Source: Dyadobacter sp. UC 10
GTDB lineage: Bacteria; Bacteroidota; Bacteroidia; Cytophagales; Spirosomataceae
Reading direction: 5' to 3'
Assembly (NCBI RefSeq): GCF_008369915.1
Contig: NZ_VSRN01000001.1
Coordinates: 5,390,501-5,454,500, forward strand
DNA: 64,000 nucleotides
Below, in pieces: positions 45,003 to 54,610 of this stretch (positions are counted from its first letter, which is position 1; the number at the start of each line of letters is the position of its first letter). The notes below the pieces were generated by a model. The model was not told where the DNA came from and made no database searches. It saw only the letters and a list, made by a program, of their open reading frames with translations. The translations under genes were made by a program, and so were the position numbers.

Positions 45003-45910
45003 TTTAAGCCTACGGACGCATATGGAGACGCAGAAAAGTAGTAATCATTACTGGAAGCAAACATTCCCTTTAAGGTTCTGTCGGTATATGCAGCTGGCCG
45101 GTACAGATTCAGACCGACCATGGCAGTCGCCGTCAATCCGGTCTTACCGAGCTTTACCTCGGGACGCAGCCCGGTGACAATGTATTGGTGCGAGAAAATG
45201 ACATTTTTACCCTCTTTTTCGAGCAGGGCCATTTGTCCGTTCATTTCAAATGCCCAAGAAAGTTTCAGGTTGTCATTGAACTTGTAACTGGCTGCGACAT
45301 CCAGGCCATCATTCAATTCGGCGCTGATATTAAACTTCCCCTGGTGTTTCCAGTTCAGATAGATGGCAGGAAATAACATCGGATAACCCAGGGAACTGTT
45401 CAATGCCAAACCGCCACCGACTGCCAGGTTCGGTTTCAAATGCCGGATAAAAACAACACCGGCACTCCCAAGCATATTCTTAAATCTGATTTTGGAAAAA
45501 TCGGTGGAAGGAGTAAATACACCCATTCCCAGACCGGCCCTGACCGACCATTTCTCGTTTAGCGGCCGTAGGTGGTAAATGCCCAATTGCAGGTTCATGA
45601 TCTTTGAAACCATCTCGCTGCTAAATTTCTCGTTGCTGAGCGAGGCGTAAGCACCGCTAAGGCTTACGCCCCAGGCGGTGGGGCGGTTGTTTTCGGTCAT
45701 TTTCATGGACAGCGGAATATTCACCGCGCCCTGGTACACAATGGAAGACCCCTTGCTGTCACCTATCTTTTCTTTCGGTTTGTCCCCGTTTGGCAGAAAC
45801 CAGTAACCCGAATTACCGATGAGCTCTGTTTTAAAAGAGACTTGCTGCGCGTTTGTTTTCAGGCAAAATAAGGATCCGAGCATTGCTGCAAATAATGATG
45901 CTGATTTCAT
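44984..45910 (-). CDS. Hypothetical outer membrane beta-barrel protein
   Basis: 308 residues. Signal peptide (MKSASLFAAMLGSLFCLKTNAQ), then alternating strands (SIVYQGAVNIPLSMKM, AWGVSLSGAYASL, WSVRAGLGMGVFTP, LAVGGGLALNSSLGYPM) and a final aromatic end (VGLKWNFKL). It resembles porin-like proteins without a family assignment. It overlaps the downstream pentapeptide gene by 19 bases. Confidence 0.65.
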   Translation of the reverse strand: MKSASLFAAMLGSLFCLKTNAQQVSFKTELIGNSGYWFLPNGDKPKEKIGDSKGSSIVYQGAVNIPLSMKMTENNRPTAWGVSLSGAYASLSNEKFSSEMVSKIMNLQLGIYHLRPLNEKWSVRAGLGMGVFTPSTDFSKIRFKNMLGSAGVVFIRHLKPNLAVGGGLALNSSLGYPMLFPAIYLNWKHQGKFNISAELNDGLDVAASYKFNDNLKLSWAFEMNGQMALLEKEGKNVIFSHQYIVTGLRPEVKLGKTGLTATAMVGLNLYRPAAYTDRTLKGMFASSNDYYFSASPYASVGLKWNFKL

Positions 45911-46067
45911 GAATTAGATTTTTGCTGGCGTTTACATTTGTTTCATTTCTCAGCAAAAGTGAGCTGAACAAGGCAACAGCGAAAGGCATAAACCACCGGG
46001 TTCAGAATCAGCAGGGCGAAATGCAGAATAAGGAGAATGGAATTTTCGAGTGCTCGTTATTTGTCAT

Positions 46068-46823
46068 CTATTCCAGCACGTCGTCCATCCATTTGAGAAA
46101 GTCCGGAACGCGTACCCGGCTCACCAGCACTTCATGCGGGCAGGCGGGTGAAAATGAAAGCTGCAAGCGACTATTGAAATATTTGGCTACATTTTCGATC
46201 GCCTTAACATTGCCGATGCAGTTTCGGGACACGCGAAAAAAGAGCTGGCGGTCGAGCTGCTGCTCAATTTGGTCAAGCGTGTAATTAACGATGTACCGCC
46301 TGTCGCTGAATGCATGCAGGAAGACCACTCCGTCCTCGCTGTAAAAATGAGCGATATCGGTCGTTTCTATGTAATGATAGTTTTCTCCTTTCGAAATCAG
46401 GAAACGGTTTTTCTTGCTGGTTGGCAATAGCTGTTTAAAGCGCTCAAAATTCGATTGGTATGAATGGTTATGGAAGATGTTCTCGAATTTGATCAGTGCC
46501 GATTCCAGCTCAGTTTCCTCGAAAGGTTTTAGCAGGTAATCGATGCTGTTTAATTTGAAGGCCTTGATCGCATGTTCATCATAGGCAGTCGTGAATATGA
46601 CCGGAGTTGTTACCTCCACGTGGTTGAATATCTCAAAGCAACTGCCGTCGGCGAGCCTGATATCCATCAGGATCAAATCAACCTCTGATGTTTTGAGGAA
46701 TGCTATAGTATCAATGACGGTCTTGGTCTGCTTTTCCAAAACGTATCCTGGACGCAATGCGGTCATCATGCGTTTCAGTTCTTCGGCTGCAAACCGCTCA
46801 TCTTCTACAATCAGGTATTTCAT
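46068..46823 (-). CDS. LytTR family response regulator
   Basis: 251 residues. Receiver domain (1-120): acidic pocket Glu7/Asp8, phospho-acceptor Asp54 in LILMDIRL, Thr in FTTAYDEHA and Lys near 105 (YLLKPFEE). The LytTR DNA-binding domain covers about 140-245 (ISKGENYHYIETTDIAHFYS, FRVSRNCIGNVKAIENVAKY). Such regulators bind pairs of short direct repeats near the promoters they control. The sensor kinase upstream overlaps its start by four bases. Confidence 0.93.
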   Translation of the reverse strand: MKYLIVEDERFAAEELKRMMTALRPGYVLEKQTKTVIDTIAFLKTSEVDLILMDIRLADGSCFEIFNHVEVTTPVIFTTAYDEHAIKAFKLNSIDYLLKPFEETELESALIKFENIFHNHSYQSNFERFKQLLPTSKKNRFLISKGENYHYIETTDIAHFYSEDGVVFLHAFSDRRYIVNYTLDQIEQQLDRQLFFRVSRNCIGNVKAIENVAKYFNSRLQLSFSPACPHEVLVSRVRVPDFLKWMDDVLE

Positions 46824-47848
46824 GACTGAACATAAGGGACTTTAACGATGAACTGATTGCCGGTATGCTCCACGATGATTTCCTTACCTTTTAACTGATA
46901 TTGCTTTTTCAGGTATTTCAGTCCGATACCGCTTTTGTCTGTGTTGCTGGATGGCTGTACCTGATTTTCCACTGTAATATATTCGCGTCCGATCGTAATT
47001 TGTATACCGAGCGGCGATTCTTCGGTCGCAACATTGTGCTTGAACACATTCTCCAGGAGAAGCTGCATGGTAAGAGGCACAATCTTGTTGTTTTCAAATG
47101 CGCCTGATTTGTGAACCTCAAAGGTGAAAGCGTTTTCAAACCGCATCTGCATCAGGAAAATATACGAGTCAAGCGCTTCCATTTCTTCTGCGACTGTCAC
47201 TGCACTTTGCTGGTGAAGGGAAAGCACATAGCGGTAGCTTCGTGAAAGCGCCTTGGTGAATTTGTTGGCATTCTGCGGGTTCAGGTAAATGAGTGAAGCG
47301 AGCACATTGAGTGAATTGAACAAAAAATGTGGGTTTATCTGTGCTTTTAATGCCTCGTGCTGAAATAACAATACTTCGCGTTTCGCCTTTTCCGAGTCGG
47401 CGATGGCCTGTTGTTCGGACCGGAAATAATAAATCAGCTCAAAGACCAGCAGTATGGGCGCGTTGGTGAGCATTCCCAAAGCAAATTTGGTTGTAAACGA
47501 GGGCAGTCCCGCCGGGGGAATAAGAAGTATGTTGTAGATCATAAAATCGAAAACCCAAAGCAGCGTCAGACTTATTAAGATCAGCCCGGCAAGATCGGCG
47601 ATGACGCGGAACAGTATGTTTTTGGAATAAGGTAGATGCTTGTTCAGGAAAACCAGCAGGCTGTAATCCGCCATACACATCGTCAAGACAACAATATAGT
47701 GGGCCGTCAGCTGCACGGCAAACTTTTCCCATAAATCGTCCTCCATTACAATGTTACTCAGCAACATCTGACACAATGCATAGAGCAGCGAGGAAAAAAT
47801 GAAAATGAATACGTGGTTTACTCTAAGACCCGTTACTTGGCGCATCAT
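46820..47848 (-). CDS. LytS-type sensor histidine kinase
   Basis: 342 residues with four predicted membrane helices in the first 140 (for example IFIFSSLLYALCQMLLSNIV and LILISLTLLWVFDFMIYNI). The phospho-acceptor is His174 in AQINPHFLFNSLNVL, typical for the PF06580 family. The ATPase part has LLLENVFKHN (N box) and SGIGLKYLKKQY (G box). No separate sensory domain is present, so the signal is probably a membrane or envelope cue. It overlaps the regulator by four bases (ATGA). Confidence 0.92.
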   Translation of the reverse strand: MMRQVTGLRVNHVFIFIFSSLLYALCQMLLSNIVMEDDLWEKFAVQLTAHYIVVLTMCMADYSLLVFLNKHLPYSKNILFRVIADLAGLILISLTLLWVFDFMIYNILLIPPAGLPSFTTKFALGMLTNAPILLVFELIYYFRSEQQAIADSEKAKREVLLFQHEALKAQINPHFLFNSLNVLASLIYLNPQNANKFTKALSRSYRYVLSLHQQSAVTVAEEMEALDSYIFLMQMRFENAFTFEVHKSGAFENNKIVPLTMQLLLENVFKHNVATEESPLGIQITIGREYITVENQVQPSSNTDKSGIGLKYLKKQYQLKGKEIIVEHTGNQFIVKVPYVQS

Positions 47849-47947
47849 TGGCTTCGGAATCGATGAAGTTAGAAAAGTAGAATATTACCACCAGACCGTA
47901 GCCAAGTCTCCGGATTTTTCTGATGAACTTCATCATTGGAGCAATGA

Positions 47948-48160
47948 ATTTTAGTACGACATCACTTGATCGGGTTCTACGGTCGGTATGCCCAGACGCG
48001 CACTGAGGAGTTTGTCTTTTTCTCTCATGAAGAACGTTACCTGAGGCTGCTGGAAGAACACCCGAATATTGTAGAGCGCATCCCCGCATATCACATTTCG
48101 TCTTTTCTAGGCATCACCAATCCATCGTTGAGCAGGATATGAAAACGTATTAAGAAATAA
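47948..48160 (+). pseudogene. Crp/Fnr family regulator, C-terminal remnant
   Basis: In one frame (codons starting at 47957 and continuing to 48139) the sequence reads RHHLIGFYGRYAQTRTEEFV, then ERYLRLLEEHPNIVERIPAY and HISSFLGITNPSLSRI. This is the C-terminal helix-turn-helix of Bacteroidota Crp/Fnr proteins (E-R-Y-x-x-L-L-E-x-x-P-x-I-x-x-R-I-P-x-x-x-I-A-S-x-L-G-I-T-x-x-S-L-S-R-I-R). A TGA stop (48140-48142) stands where an arginine codon is expected; KRIKK follows before the normal stop (48158-48160). The cNMP-binding domain is missing, so the gene is dead. Confidence 0.75.
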
Positions 48161-48217
48161 TGCTTTCAGCTGATTTTTGGCAAAAATAATCCGATAAGCA
48201 CCTGATAACAAACTACT

Positions 48218-49117
48218 TCACTTGGTGAATTTCCTGGAACCGGCGACACACAGAATAACCCCGGCAGTAACGAAAAGCATATTGCTGTCTACTTTTTCTC
48301 CAAGCAAAGTCGCTGCCAATGCCAGTCCAAAGAACGGTTGCAGCAATTGTAATTGTCCCACGGCCGCGATGCCTCCCTGCGCAAGTCCGCGGTACCAGAA
48401 TATAAAACCGATCAGCATACTGAACAGCGTGACATACGCCAGACCGATCCAGGCGGGAGCGGAAATCAGTTCGAGTGATGAAGGCATTAAAAAGAACATC
48501 AGCGGCGCCGTAAATGGCATTGAAATCACCAATGCCCACGATATAACCTGCCAGCCTCCCAGCGTTTTCGAAAGTTTTGCACCCTCGGCATAACCTAGTC
48601 CGCACAGAATTATCGCTAATAGCATCAGTAAATCACCTTTTGGCGAAGCCGAAATACCCTGCGCAAAGGCAAAGCCGACTACGAGTAAACTTCCCAGGAT
48701 TGAAAACAGCCAGAAAGCCGGATGCGGGCGGTCGCTGCCACGCAGTACACCAAATATTGCGGTACAAAGAGGTAGCAAACCAATGAAAACCATGGAGTGA
48801 GCCGAAGTAACGTATTGCAAGGCCAGTGCCGATAAAAGCGGATACCCGACTACCACACCCAGCGCGACGATCATCAATGGGAAGATCTGCTGCCGGATCG
48901 GGCGTTTTTCTTTGTAAATGAACAAAATGGAAAGTCCCAACAGTCCGGCAATGGCGGCGCGCGCCACTGTCAGGAATATAGGATCGAAATCCAGGATAGC
49001 CATTTTCGTGGCCGGTAGCGAGCCGCTGAATATCAACACGCCCAAAAGTCCGTTCACCCAGCCCGACAAGCTGCTTTCCTTTGAATTGTAAGGGAGAGAT
49101 TTACTGGTGCTTTCCAT
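48218..49117 (-). CDS. EamA/DMT family transporter
   Basis: 299 residues with ten hydrophobic segments and the two-repeat layout of drug/metabolite exporters (GLLGVLIFSGSLPATKMAIL, VARAAIAGLLGLSILFIY, YVTSAHSMVFIGLLPLCTA in the first repeat; AYVTLFSMLIGFIFWYRGLA, VGQLQLLQPFFGLALAATLL in the second). It diverges from a MocR-type gene across about 100 bases. The usual partnership is that the regulator senses a vitamin B6 or amino-acid signal and controls the exporter. Confidence 0.9.
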   Translation of the reverse strand: MESTSKSLPYNSKESSLSGWVNGLLGVLIFSGSLPATKMAILDFDPIFLTVARAAIAGLLGLSILFIYKEKRPIRQQIFPLMIVALGVVVGYPLLSALALQYVTSAHSMVFIGLLPLCTAIFGVLRGSDRPHPAFWLFSILGSLLVVGFAFAQGISASPKGDLLMLLAIILCGLGYAEGAKLSKTLGGWQVISWALVISMPFTAPLMFFLMPSSLELISAPAWIGLAYVTLFSMLIGFIFWYRGLAQGGIAAVGQLQLLQPFFGLALAATLLGEKVDSNMLFVTAGVILCVAGSRKFTK

Positions 49118-49219
49118 AATGCAGATGCCTTTTATTGATTTCAGGCAAAATTAAGTACGCAGTACAGGCAGACACAGTACCAGTTTTGTGTATTTCAATG
49201 GGTACAGTTATATTTATGC

Positions 49220-50647
49220 ATGAACAAAGACTTCCTATACACCGAAATTGCAAGAGGTATCGCGAACCAGATCTCGACAGGCGTTTTGAAGGCGGGTGAC
49301 AAACTGCCTTCCGTGCGGGTTTTGTGCCGCGAATACGGGATCAGCATGAACACAGCCAAACGCGTTTTTCTGGAACTGGAATCGCTGTCGCTGGTGAATT
49401 CCAAGCCGCAAACCGGCTATTACGTAAGTCTGCGGCCGCATGCCAAACTCCCGTTACCGGCAGTGAGCCGGCCGTCGGCTGTTGCCAGCACGCAGGGGCC
49501 CGACGAGCTCCTGGATAAGGTGTACGCGAATATGGGAAGCAAGGATTTTACACTGTTTTCAATTGCAGTCCCGTCTGCGGATCTGTTGCCGCTTGAAAAA
49601 CTGTCCAGAGAAGTCTCGGCTGCTACACGTGGACTTCACGGGAATGGAGTGGCATACGAATCTGTGCAGGGTAATGTCAAGTTGCGGAGAATGGTCGCAA
49701 TCCGCTCGCTGGGGTGGGGTGGTAGCCTCCATGAAGACGACCTGATCACGACCAATGGCGCGATGAACGCACTTTCTTTTTGTTTAATGGCCGCAGGGAA
49801 GCCCGGCGATACCATCGCGATGGAAAGTCCCTGCTTTCCCGGCACGCTGCAACTCGCAACCGGTCTTGGCTTTAAAGTGCTCGAAATGCCTACACACCCT
49901 GTCACCGGACTGGAAATTGACGCATTGAAGCAGGTACTTCCTAAAATTGACCTTTGTCTTTTAGTCCCTAACTTCAATACGCCGCTGGGCAGCTGCATGC
50001 CCGAGGAAAACAAAGAGGAGGTAGTCGCGCTGCTCGCAAAGCACAACATCCCGCTCATTGAAGATGATATTTACGGAGATCTGTTTTTCGGTTCTCAACG
50101 CCCGAAATGTTGTAAAGCTTTTGACACAGAAGGAAATGTACTATGGTGCAGTTCTGTTTCAAAAACGTTGGCACCCGGCTATCGCGTGGGCTGGATTGCA
50201 CCCGGCAAGTACAAGGATAAAATATTGAAGCTGAAACTTGTGCATTCCATTTCATCTCCCGCGATCGCACAGGAAGCGGTCGGCAACTTTTTGAATAACG
50301 GTAAATACGAAACGCACCTGCGGCAACTCCGCCGGACATTGCGGGACAATTATCAAAAATACGTCCGCACAATAGCCGAGCACTTTCCGGAGGGAACAAA
50401 AACGAGCAGGCCCCAGGGCGGACTTTCCCTCTGGGTAGAGTTTGATAAAAGGATCGATACCGCGAAACTCTACGATTACGCCATCAAACACCAGATCAGC
50501 ATTGCTCCCGGACGCATGTTTACCTTACAGAGCCAGTTTGAAAATTGTGTCCGGCTCTGCTTCGGAATGCAGTGGAATGCGCAAATTGAGTCCAGTCTTA
50601 AACATCTGGGCACGCTCGCAAAAGCCATGTTACCGGGGCGGGACTGA
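49220..50647 (+). CDS. MocR/PdxR-type regulator (GntR domain fused to aminotransferase domain)
   Basis: 475 residues. Residues 1-75 are a GntR winged helix (GDKLPSVRVLCREYGISMNT). The rest is a fold-type I aminotransferase: SVSKTLAPGYRVG contains the PLP lysine (Lys315), preceded by PLIEDDIYGDLFF with the PLP-ring Asp and Tyr. Such proteins use PLP and an amino-acid ligand to control transcription rather than for catalysis. It diverges from the EamA exporter gene and probably controls it. Confidence 0.92.
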   Translation: MNKDFLYTEIARGIANQISTGVLKAGDKLPSVRVLCREYGISMNTAKRVFLELESLSLVNSKPQTGYYVSLRPHAKLPLPAVSRPSAVASTQGPDELLDKVYANMGSKDFTLFSIAVPSADLLPLEKLSREVSAATRGLHGNGVAYESVQGNVKLRRMVAIRSLGWGGSLHEDDLITTNGAMNALSFCLMAAGKPGDTIAMESPCFPGTLQLATGLGFKVLEMPTHPVTGLEIDALKQVLPKIDLCLLVPNFNTPLGSCMPEENKEEVVALLAKHNIPLIEDDIYGDLFFGSQRPKCCKAFDTEGNVLWCSSVSKTLAPGYRVGWIAPGKYKDKILKLKLVHSISSPAIAQEAVGNFLNNGKYETHLRQLRRTLRDNYQKYVRTIAEHFPEGTKTSRPQGGLSLWVEFDKRIDTAKLYDYAIKHQISIAPGRMFTLQSQFENCVRLCFGMQWNAQIESSLKHLGTLAKAMLPGRD

Positions 50648-50659
50648 ATGGGCTTTTTC

Positions 50660-51106
50660 CTAATTCCAGTTGTCTATCTTGATATCGTTAGGGTGGGGAT
50701 TGCCTTTTCCGTCTTCCATCAGGGATTTTAAGCTCATCAGAAAAATAGCCCATTTGGTGCTGCAATGGTGCATGAATTCTACGGGCTGCTCCCAGTTGCT
50801 GTGTTTGAAAAGTAGGATGACGTAGTCGCCGTCCAATTTCAATTCAAAGCTGACAGTCGTGCCAACCCATTCCGCCGGGCCTTTTATTACCTCCCATTGG
50901 ACAAGGCCTGGCTCTTCAAGCTTGCTTACTTCCATATCAAATCCATCATTCCCGAATCTGAATGCGATGATGTTGCCGATCTGGCTTCCGTCCCCTTGGG
51001 TATCGTTTGTCCACCAATCCGCGAGTTCCGACTCCGTAGTTAGTGCTCGATAAACGTCTTGTAAAGACGACGACTTAATTCCGACTCTGTGAAGAATATC
51101 TGCCAT
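50660..51106 (-). CDS. SRPBCC (START-like/AHSA1) domain protein
   Basis: 148 residues. The AHSA1-type start VGIKSSSLQDVYRALTTESE and ADWWTNDTQGD, then VQWEVIKGPAEWVGTTVSFE and the last helix CSTKWAIFLMSLKSLMEDGKG. This fold makes a deep hydrophobic ligand-binding cavity. It is convergent with the MocR gene (12 bases between the stops). The ligand is unknown. Confidence 0.85.
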   Translation of the reverse strand: MADILHRVGIKSSSLQDVYRALTTESELADWWTNDTQGDGSQIGNIIAFRFGNDGFDMEVSKLEEPGLVQWEVIKGPAEWVGTTVSFELKLDGDYVILLFKHSNWEQPVEFMHHCSTKWAIFLMSLKSLMEDGKGNPHPNDIKIDNWN

Positions 51107-51253
51107 TGCTGCTGGTTTATAAGGTTTTAGATGATTGCCTGACTGTAAATGTTACGACAAAAGTACACCGTTCCCAGCTTAGGATTGTAGTGCGAAATGG
51201 ACAATCTCACGGGTTGATTTGGACAGTTTGTGTTCCTATCTTGCATTAAAAAA

Positions 51254-52228
51254 ATGAAGAAAATCACCATACTTGTCCCGAGCGGCCAGAATAATTTGAG
51301 CAGTATCATCGGTGCTTATAAGGTGCTTACAAGAGCAAATACCTACTATCAGGAAAAGCACAATACCTGCTTATACCAGATTGAACTGGCGGGATTAGCC
51401 AAACAGGTTGACTTTCACGATGGGTTATTTTCTGTAAGGCCTCATATCCATATTTCTGAAATAGCGAAGACAAACCTCATTATCATTCCCTCTTTAAATC
51501 ACCAGTTCCGGCGTGCAATCGATGAAAATGAAGACTTGATCCGCTGGCTGCAAACCCAATATCAAGGTGGTGCAGAGGTCGCTAGCATTTGTACCGGCGC
51601 TTTTTTGCTGGCTGCGTCAGGTTTGATAAACGGAAAAACCTGCTCCACGCACTGGGCTTTTGTGGATGCGTTCAAAACAATGTTCCCGCAGATCGACGTG
51701 CAGGCCGACAGATTGATTACGGATGAAAATGGCATCTACACAAATGGCGGCGCGTTTTCGTTTCTCAACTTACTGGTTTACCTGGTCGAAAAATATTTTG
51801 ACAGGCAAACAGCCATATTTTGTTCCAAAGTATTTCAGATCGATATAGACAGGGTGAGCCAATCTCCCTTTATCATCTTTGCCGGACAGAAGTCTCACGA
51901 CGATGAGATAGTGAGGCAGGCCCAGGTTTACATTGAAAATAACTTTCAGAACAAAGTTTCCATTGTTGATCTGGCGGGGAAGTTCGCTGTCGGAAGACGG
52001 AATTTTGATCGCAGATTTATCAAAGCAACCGGCAACACGCCCATTGAATACATACAACGCGTGAGAATAGAATCTGCCAAAAAATCTTTCGAAGTCGGCT
52101 GCAAAAACATCAAAGAGGTAATGTATGACTCCGGCTATTCTGATATGAAAGCATTCCGACAGGTTTTCAGACAAGTTACCGGAATGTCGCCACTGGAATA
52201 CCGGTCAAGATATAGCAAGGTCAGTTAG
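51254..52228 (+). CDS. GlxA-type AraC regulator with DJ-1/PfpI domain
   Basis: 324 residues from the ATG at 51254 (MKKITILVPSGQNN); the frame is open from ATG 51230. The N-terminal DJ-1/PfpI-like domain keeps the nucleophile-elbow cysteine in ASICTGAFLLAASGLINGKT. The C-terminal AraC domain (about 220-320) has two helix-turn-helix units: VSIVDLAGKFAVGRRNFDR and IKEVMYDSGYSDMKAFRQVF, with the end TGMSPLEYRSRY. It overlaps the convergent esterase gene by eight bases. Confidence 0.9.
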   Translation: MKKITILVPSGQNNLSSIIGAYKVLTRANTYYQEKHNTCLYQIELAGLAKQVDFHDGLFSVRPHIHISEIAKTNLIIIPSLNHQFRRAIDENEDLIRWLQTQYQGGAEVASICTGAFLLAASGLINGKTCSTHWAFVDAFKTMFPQIDVQADRLITDENGIYTNGGAFSFLNLLVYLVEKYFDRQTAIFCSKVFQIDIDRVSQSPFIIFAGQKSHDDEIVRQAQVYIENNFQNKVSIVDLAGKFAVGRRNFDRRFIKATGNTPIEYIQRVRIESAKKSFEVGCKNIKEVMYDSGYSDMKAFRQVFRQVTGMSPLEYRSRYSKVS

Positions 52229-54563
52229 AATTGCGCCTGGCGGGTATATTGTTAAAAAAGGTTGTAATCCGATCATAAAATGACTCAGAAATCCGGTTGA
52301 TATCAACTGGATATTCAGTCTGCAAGTTTCCCGCCTGCCCGTGCATTTCGTAAGCCTTTTTCGCCGTGGAAAGGTTTTCCTTCACAGCCGGAATGTTGCT
52401 ATACCTGTCCAGAACCGGCGCGAAAACAAGAAGGGGCCTCGGGGCAATACTGGAAATGAGCTCGGGATAATCCAGAATGGAATTGGCGGGTTTGTCAGCG
52501 AACCAGCCTAATTTAGGAAGCAAACCATGTGAATGTGAAAGGGTTCTGATGCTTTCATACCGGCTATCGGAGGTGCGTAGCGGCGAGAATGCGGCAACTG
52601 TGACCAGCCCCGCCACTCTGTTGTCCTTCGCTGCCGTGAACAAAGCTACCTGTCCCCCGAGCGTATTCCCTAGCAGGAATATCCTGTCTTTATCAATGTT
52701 CTCGAAGCTTTCCAGGGCATCAATGCAAGCACGGGTATCGCTAACCATTTTCCCCATTTTCGACCATTCCGGATACCTTGAATAAAAATGCTGCGCTTCC
52801 TCCATGCGTGTTCCGAAGCCGAACAAATCAATGGCCATCACAGCAAAACCTTTGTCTGTCAGCGATTGAAAAAGCCTGCTGTTTCCTTGTCGCTCGGGCG
52901 AATAACCGTGTGCAAATCCGTGCGCATACGCGTATTCATGCAGGTAAATGACGACCGGTATTTTTCCATTCAAGCCCGTTTTCTTGTTTCCTGCTGCATC
53001 AGTTGGGTAATAGATGGTAGCAGGTAAGTGATCGCCAATGGCGGTGTAGGGGCCAATGTGTTCTGTTTTCGTGTTTTTGACAACCGGCCTGCCGGTGATT
53101 CTGTCAATCCAGTCAATGCGGGACGGATCTGTGGGAGCTACTACTGCGGGTTTCACACCGGAAGGTTCTTTTCCCAAAAGCCAGTCAATGCGCTCCTTTA
53201 TTTTGTCGTCCTGCTCTTTACGTTTTCCCGGATCCTCATAGCTTTTGTAATAAACGGGTTCCATTGACAAAGCTGCTTGCTTTTCCGCGGCATGGTCCGT
53301 CGCCCATTTTTCAAAATCATAATCAAAGTTCAAGCTGGTAGTCCAGGATATATTGTTCCTTTTGAAGCTTGCATCCAAAAAATCAATGCATTTCTCCACG
53401 TCTCTTGCGGCAACTGCATGTTCGCCCATTCTGGCCGAAAGTGCGATGTTATTTTCAACGCCCATTAAAGTAAATACCTTCCTTGCCGAGTGATAGGTTT
53501 GCTCGTTTACCCAGGGGTTCAGCTGCTGTTCAACAGTTGAATATTGAAAAAGAATGTGTCGCGGTGCCATCAATGCAACGAGTAAGTTCTGATCGACCGG
53601 CAACTTATCTTCTCTGCCAAAGAAAAAGCGGAGTCTGGGATGAAACCAGTGCGCTGCATTGGAGGCAATATCATCGAGCGTCTGATTTACATACTGCGGA
53701 TCGCTCATACGAAAAGGTGTAATGCCGCCCGTGCCGCAGCTGCTGGCAACCACTGCCGCAATGCGATCGTCGAAAGCCCCGGCCCAAAGTGCCTGCTTGC
53801 CGTTACGCGAATGCCCGGTGATTGCAATTTGTTTCGGATTAATTTCTTTTCTCGTGACCAGGTAGTCGATCACCCGTGAGGCACCCCAGGCGCGGCGCAT
53901 TAGTGCTGTAAAATCGTACCCGGGGTAGAGCGACTGGTAAGCCTGGGTATCGTCTTTGCCGTCGGCTCCGGCGTATACGCAGGCTACATAGCCGCGCCTG
54001 AGTGCCAGTTGGGCCCAGTTCCGGTGCGTCCATGGCGTCAGGTACACAGGAAACGGACCTTTACCTGCGGGTATCATCAGTTCAAAAGTCATTTTGGCCT
54101 GATATCCCGGGGCAAACGACAATTCTATCATTTGAATTTTTGTAGAACCTTCCCGGCGTTCGTCGAGGATCTTAACCTTAAAGTGTGCCGGCGCTGGCGG
54201 GCGCATTCCGGATACCCAGTATTGATATTGTTCTTTGATCCAGCTGCGCCGTTGTTCCCACTCACTGCTTGTTTTAATCTGGTGCTTCCTGCCATCTTTC
54301 TCAAAAACCAGCGGCTCGGGCAAAAAGGGGTAGGAGGGCATTTGCTCAAAGTCGGGAGGTAGCTCGCCCGTTCTTTTTTGCCAATCCATCCACGTACTGT
54401 CCAGTACCGTCACCCGCCGACTGATCGGGTGACGGTGGTCGGCAGGCTGGTTGATCAGAAGCGATTCCCGCAGATATTGCCTTCGTCTTTCCTCGCCGGT
54501 CTGACCATGCGCGTGGAGAGCAAAAACAACCAGTAGCGAAACGATTTGATACTTCTTGATCAT
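52221..54563 (-). CDS. Two-domain esterase: CE15-like glucuronoyl esterase plus second alpha/beta hydrolase
   Basis: 780 residues, signal peptide ending HAHGQ. The first domain (about 110-410) has GHSRNGK with nucleophile Ser252 and SSCGTGG, the pattern of CE15 enzymes that cut the ester between lignin and the 4-O-methyl-glucuronate of xylan. The second domain (about 500-770) has VVIYLHEYAYAHGFAHGYSP, and at the nucleophile elbow LLGNTLGGQ with Thr634 where Ser is expected; its SRYESIRTLSHSHGL is otherwise conserved-looking. The second domain may be inactive or changed. Third gene of the minus-strand PUL, 47 bases after SusD. Confidence 0.8.
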   Translation of the reverse strand: MIKKYQIVSLLVVFALHAHGQTGEERRRQYLRESLLINQPADHRHPISRRVTVLDSTWMDWQKRTGELPPDFEQMPSYPFLPEPLVFEKDGRKHQIKTSSEWEQRRSWIKEQYQYWVSGMRPPAPAHFKVKILDERREGSTKIQMIELSFAPGYQAKMTFELMIPAGKGPFPVYLTPWTHRNWAQLALRRGYVACVYAGADGKDDTQAYQSLYPGYDFTALMRRAWGASRVIDYLVTRKEINPKQIAITGHSRNGKQALWAGAFDDRIAAVVASSCGTGGITPFRMSDPQYVNQTLDDIASNAAHWFHPRLRFFFGREDKLPVDQNLLVALMAPRHILFQYSTVEQQLNPWVNEQTYHSARKVFTLMGVENNIALSARMGEHAVAARDVEKCIDFLDASFKRNNISWTTSLNFDYDFEKWATDHAAEKQAALSMEPVYYKSYEDPGKRKEQDDKIKERIDWLLGKEPSGVKPAVVAPTDPSRIDWIDRITGRPVVKNTKTEHIGPYTAIGDHLPATIYYPTDAAGNKKTGLNGKIPVVIYLHEYAYAHGFAHGYSPERQGNSRLFQSLTDKGFAVMAIDLFGFGTRMEEAQHFYSRYPEWSKMGKMVSDTRACIDALESFENIDKDRIFLLGNTLGGQVALFTAAKDNRVAGLVTVAAFSPLRTSDSRYESIRTLSHSHGLLPKLGWFADKPANSILDYPELISSIAPRPLLVFAPVLDRYSNIPAVKENLSTAKKAYEMHGQAGNLQTEYPVDINRISESFYDRITTFFNNIPARRNSN

Positions 54564-54610
54564 GGTAAAAATGGTTTAGGACATTCTAAGTGTATTCAGC
54601 CGGCGTTTTT

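Noticed and set aside
47823..48089. 88-codon minus-strand frame
   Set aside because: It runs opposite the Crp/Fnr remnant, whose plus-strand translation gives the clear family match.
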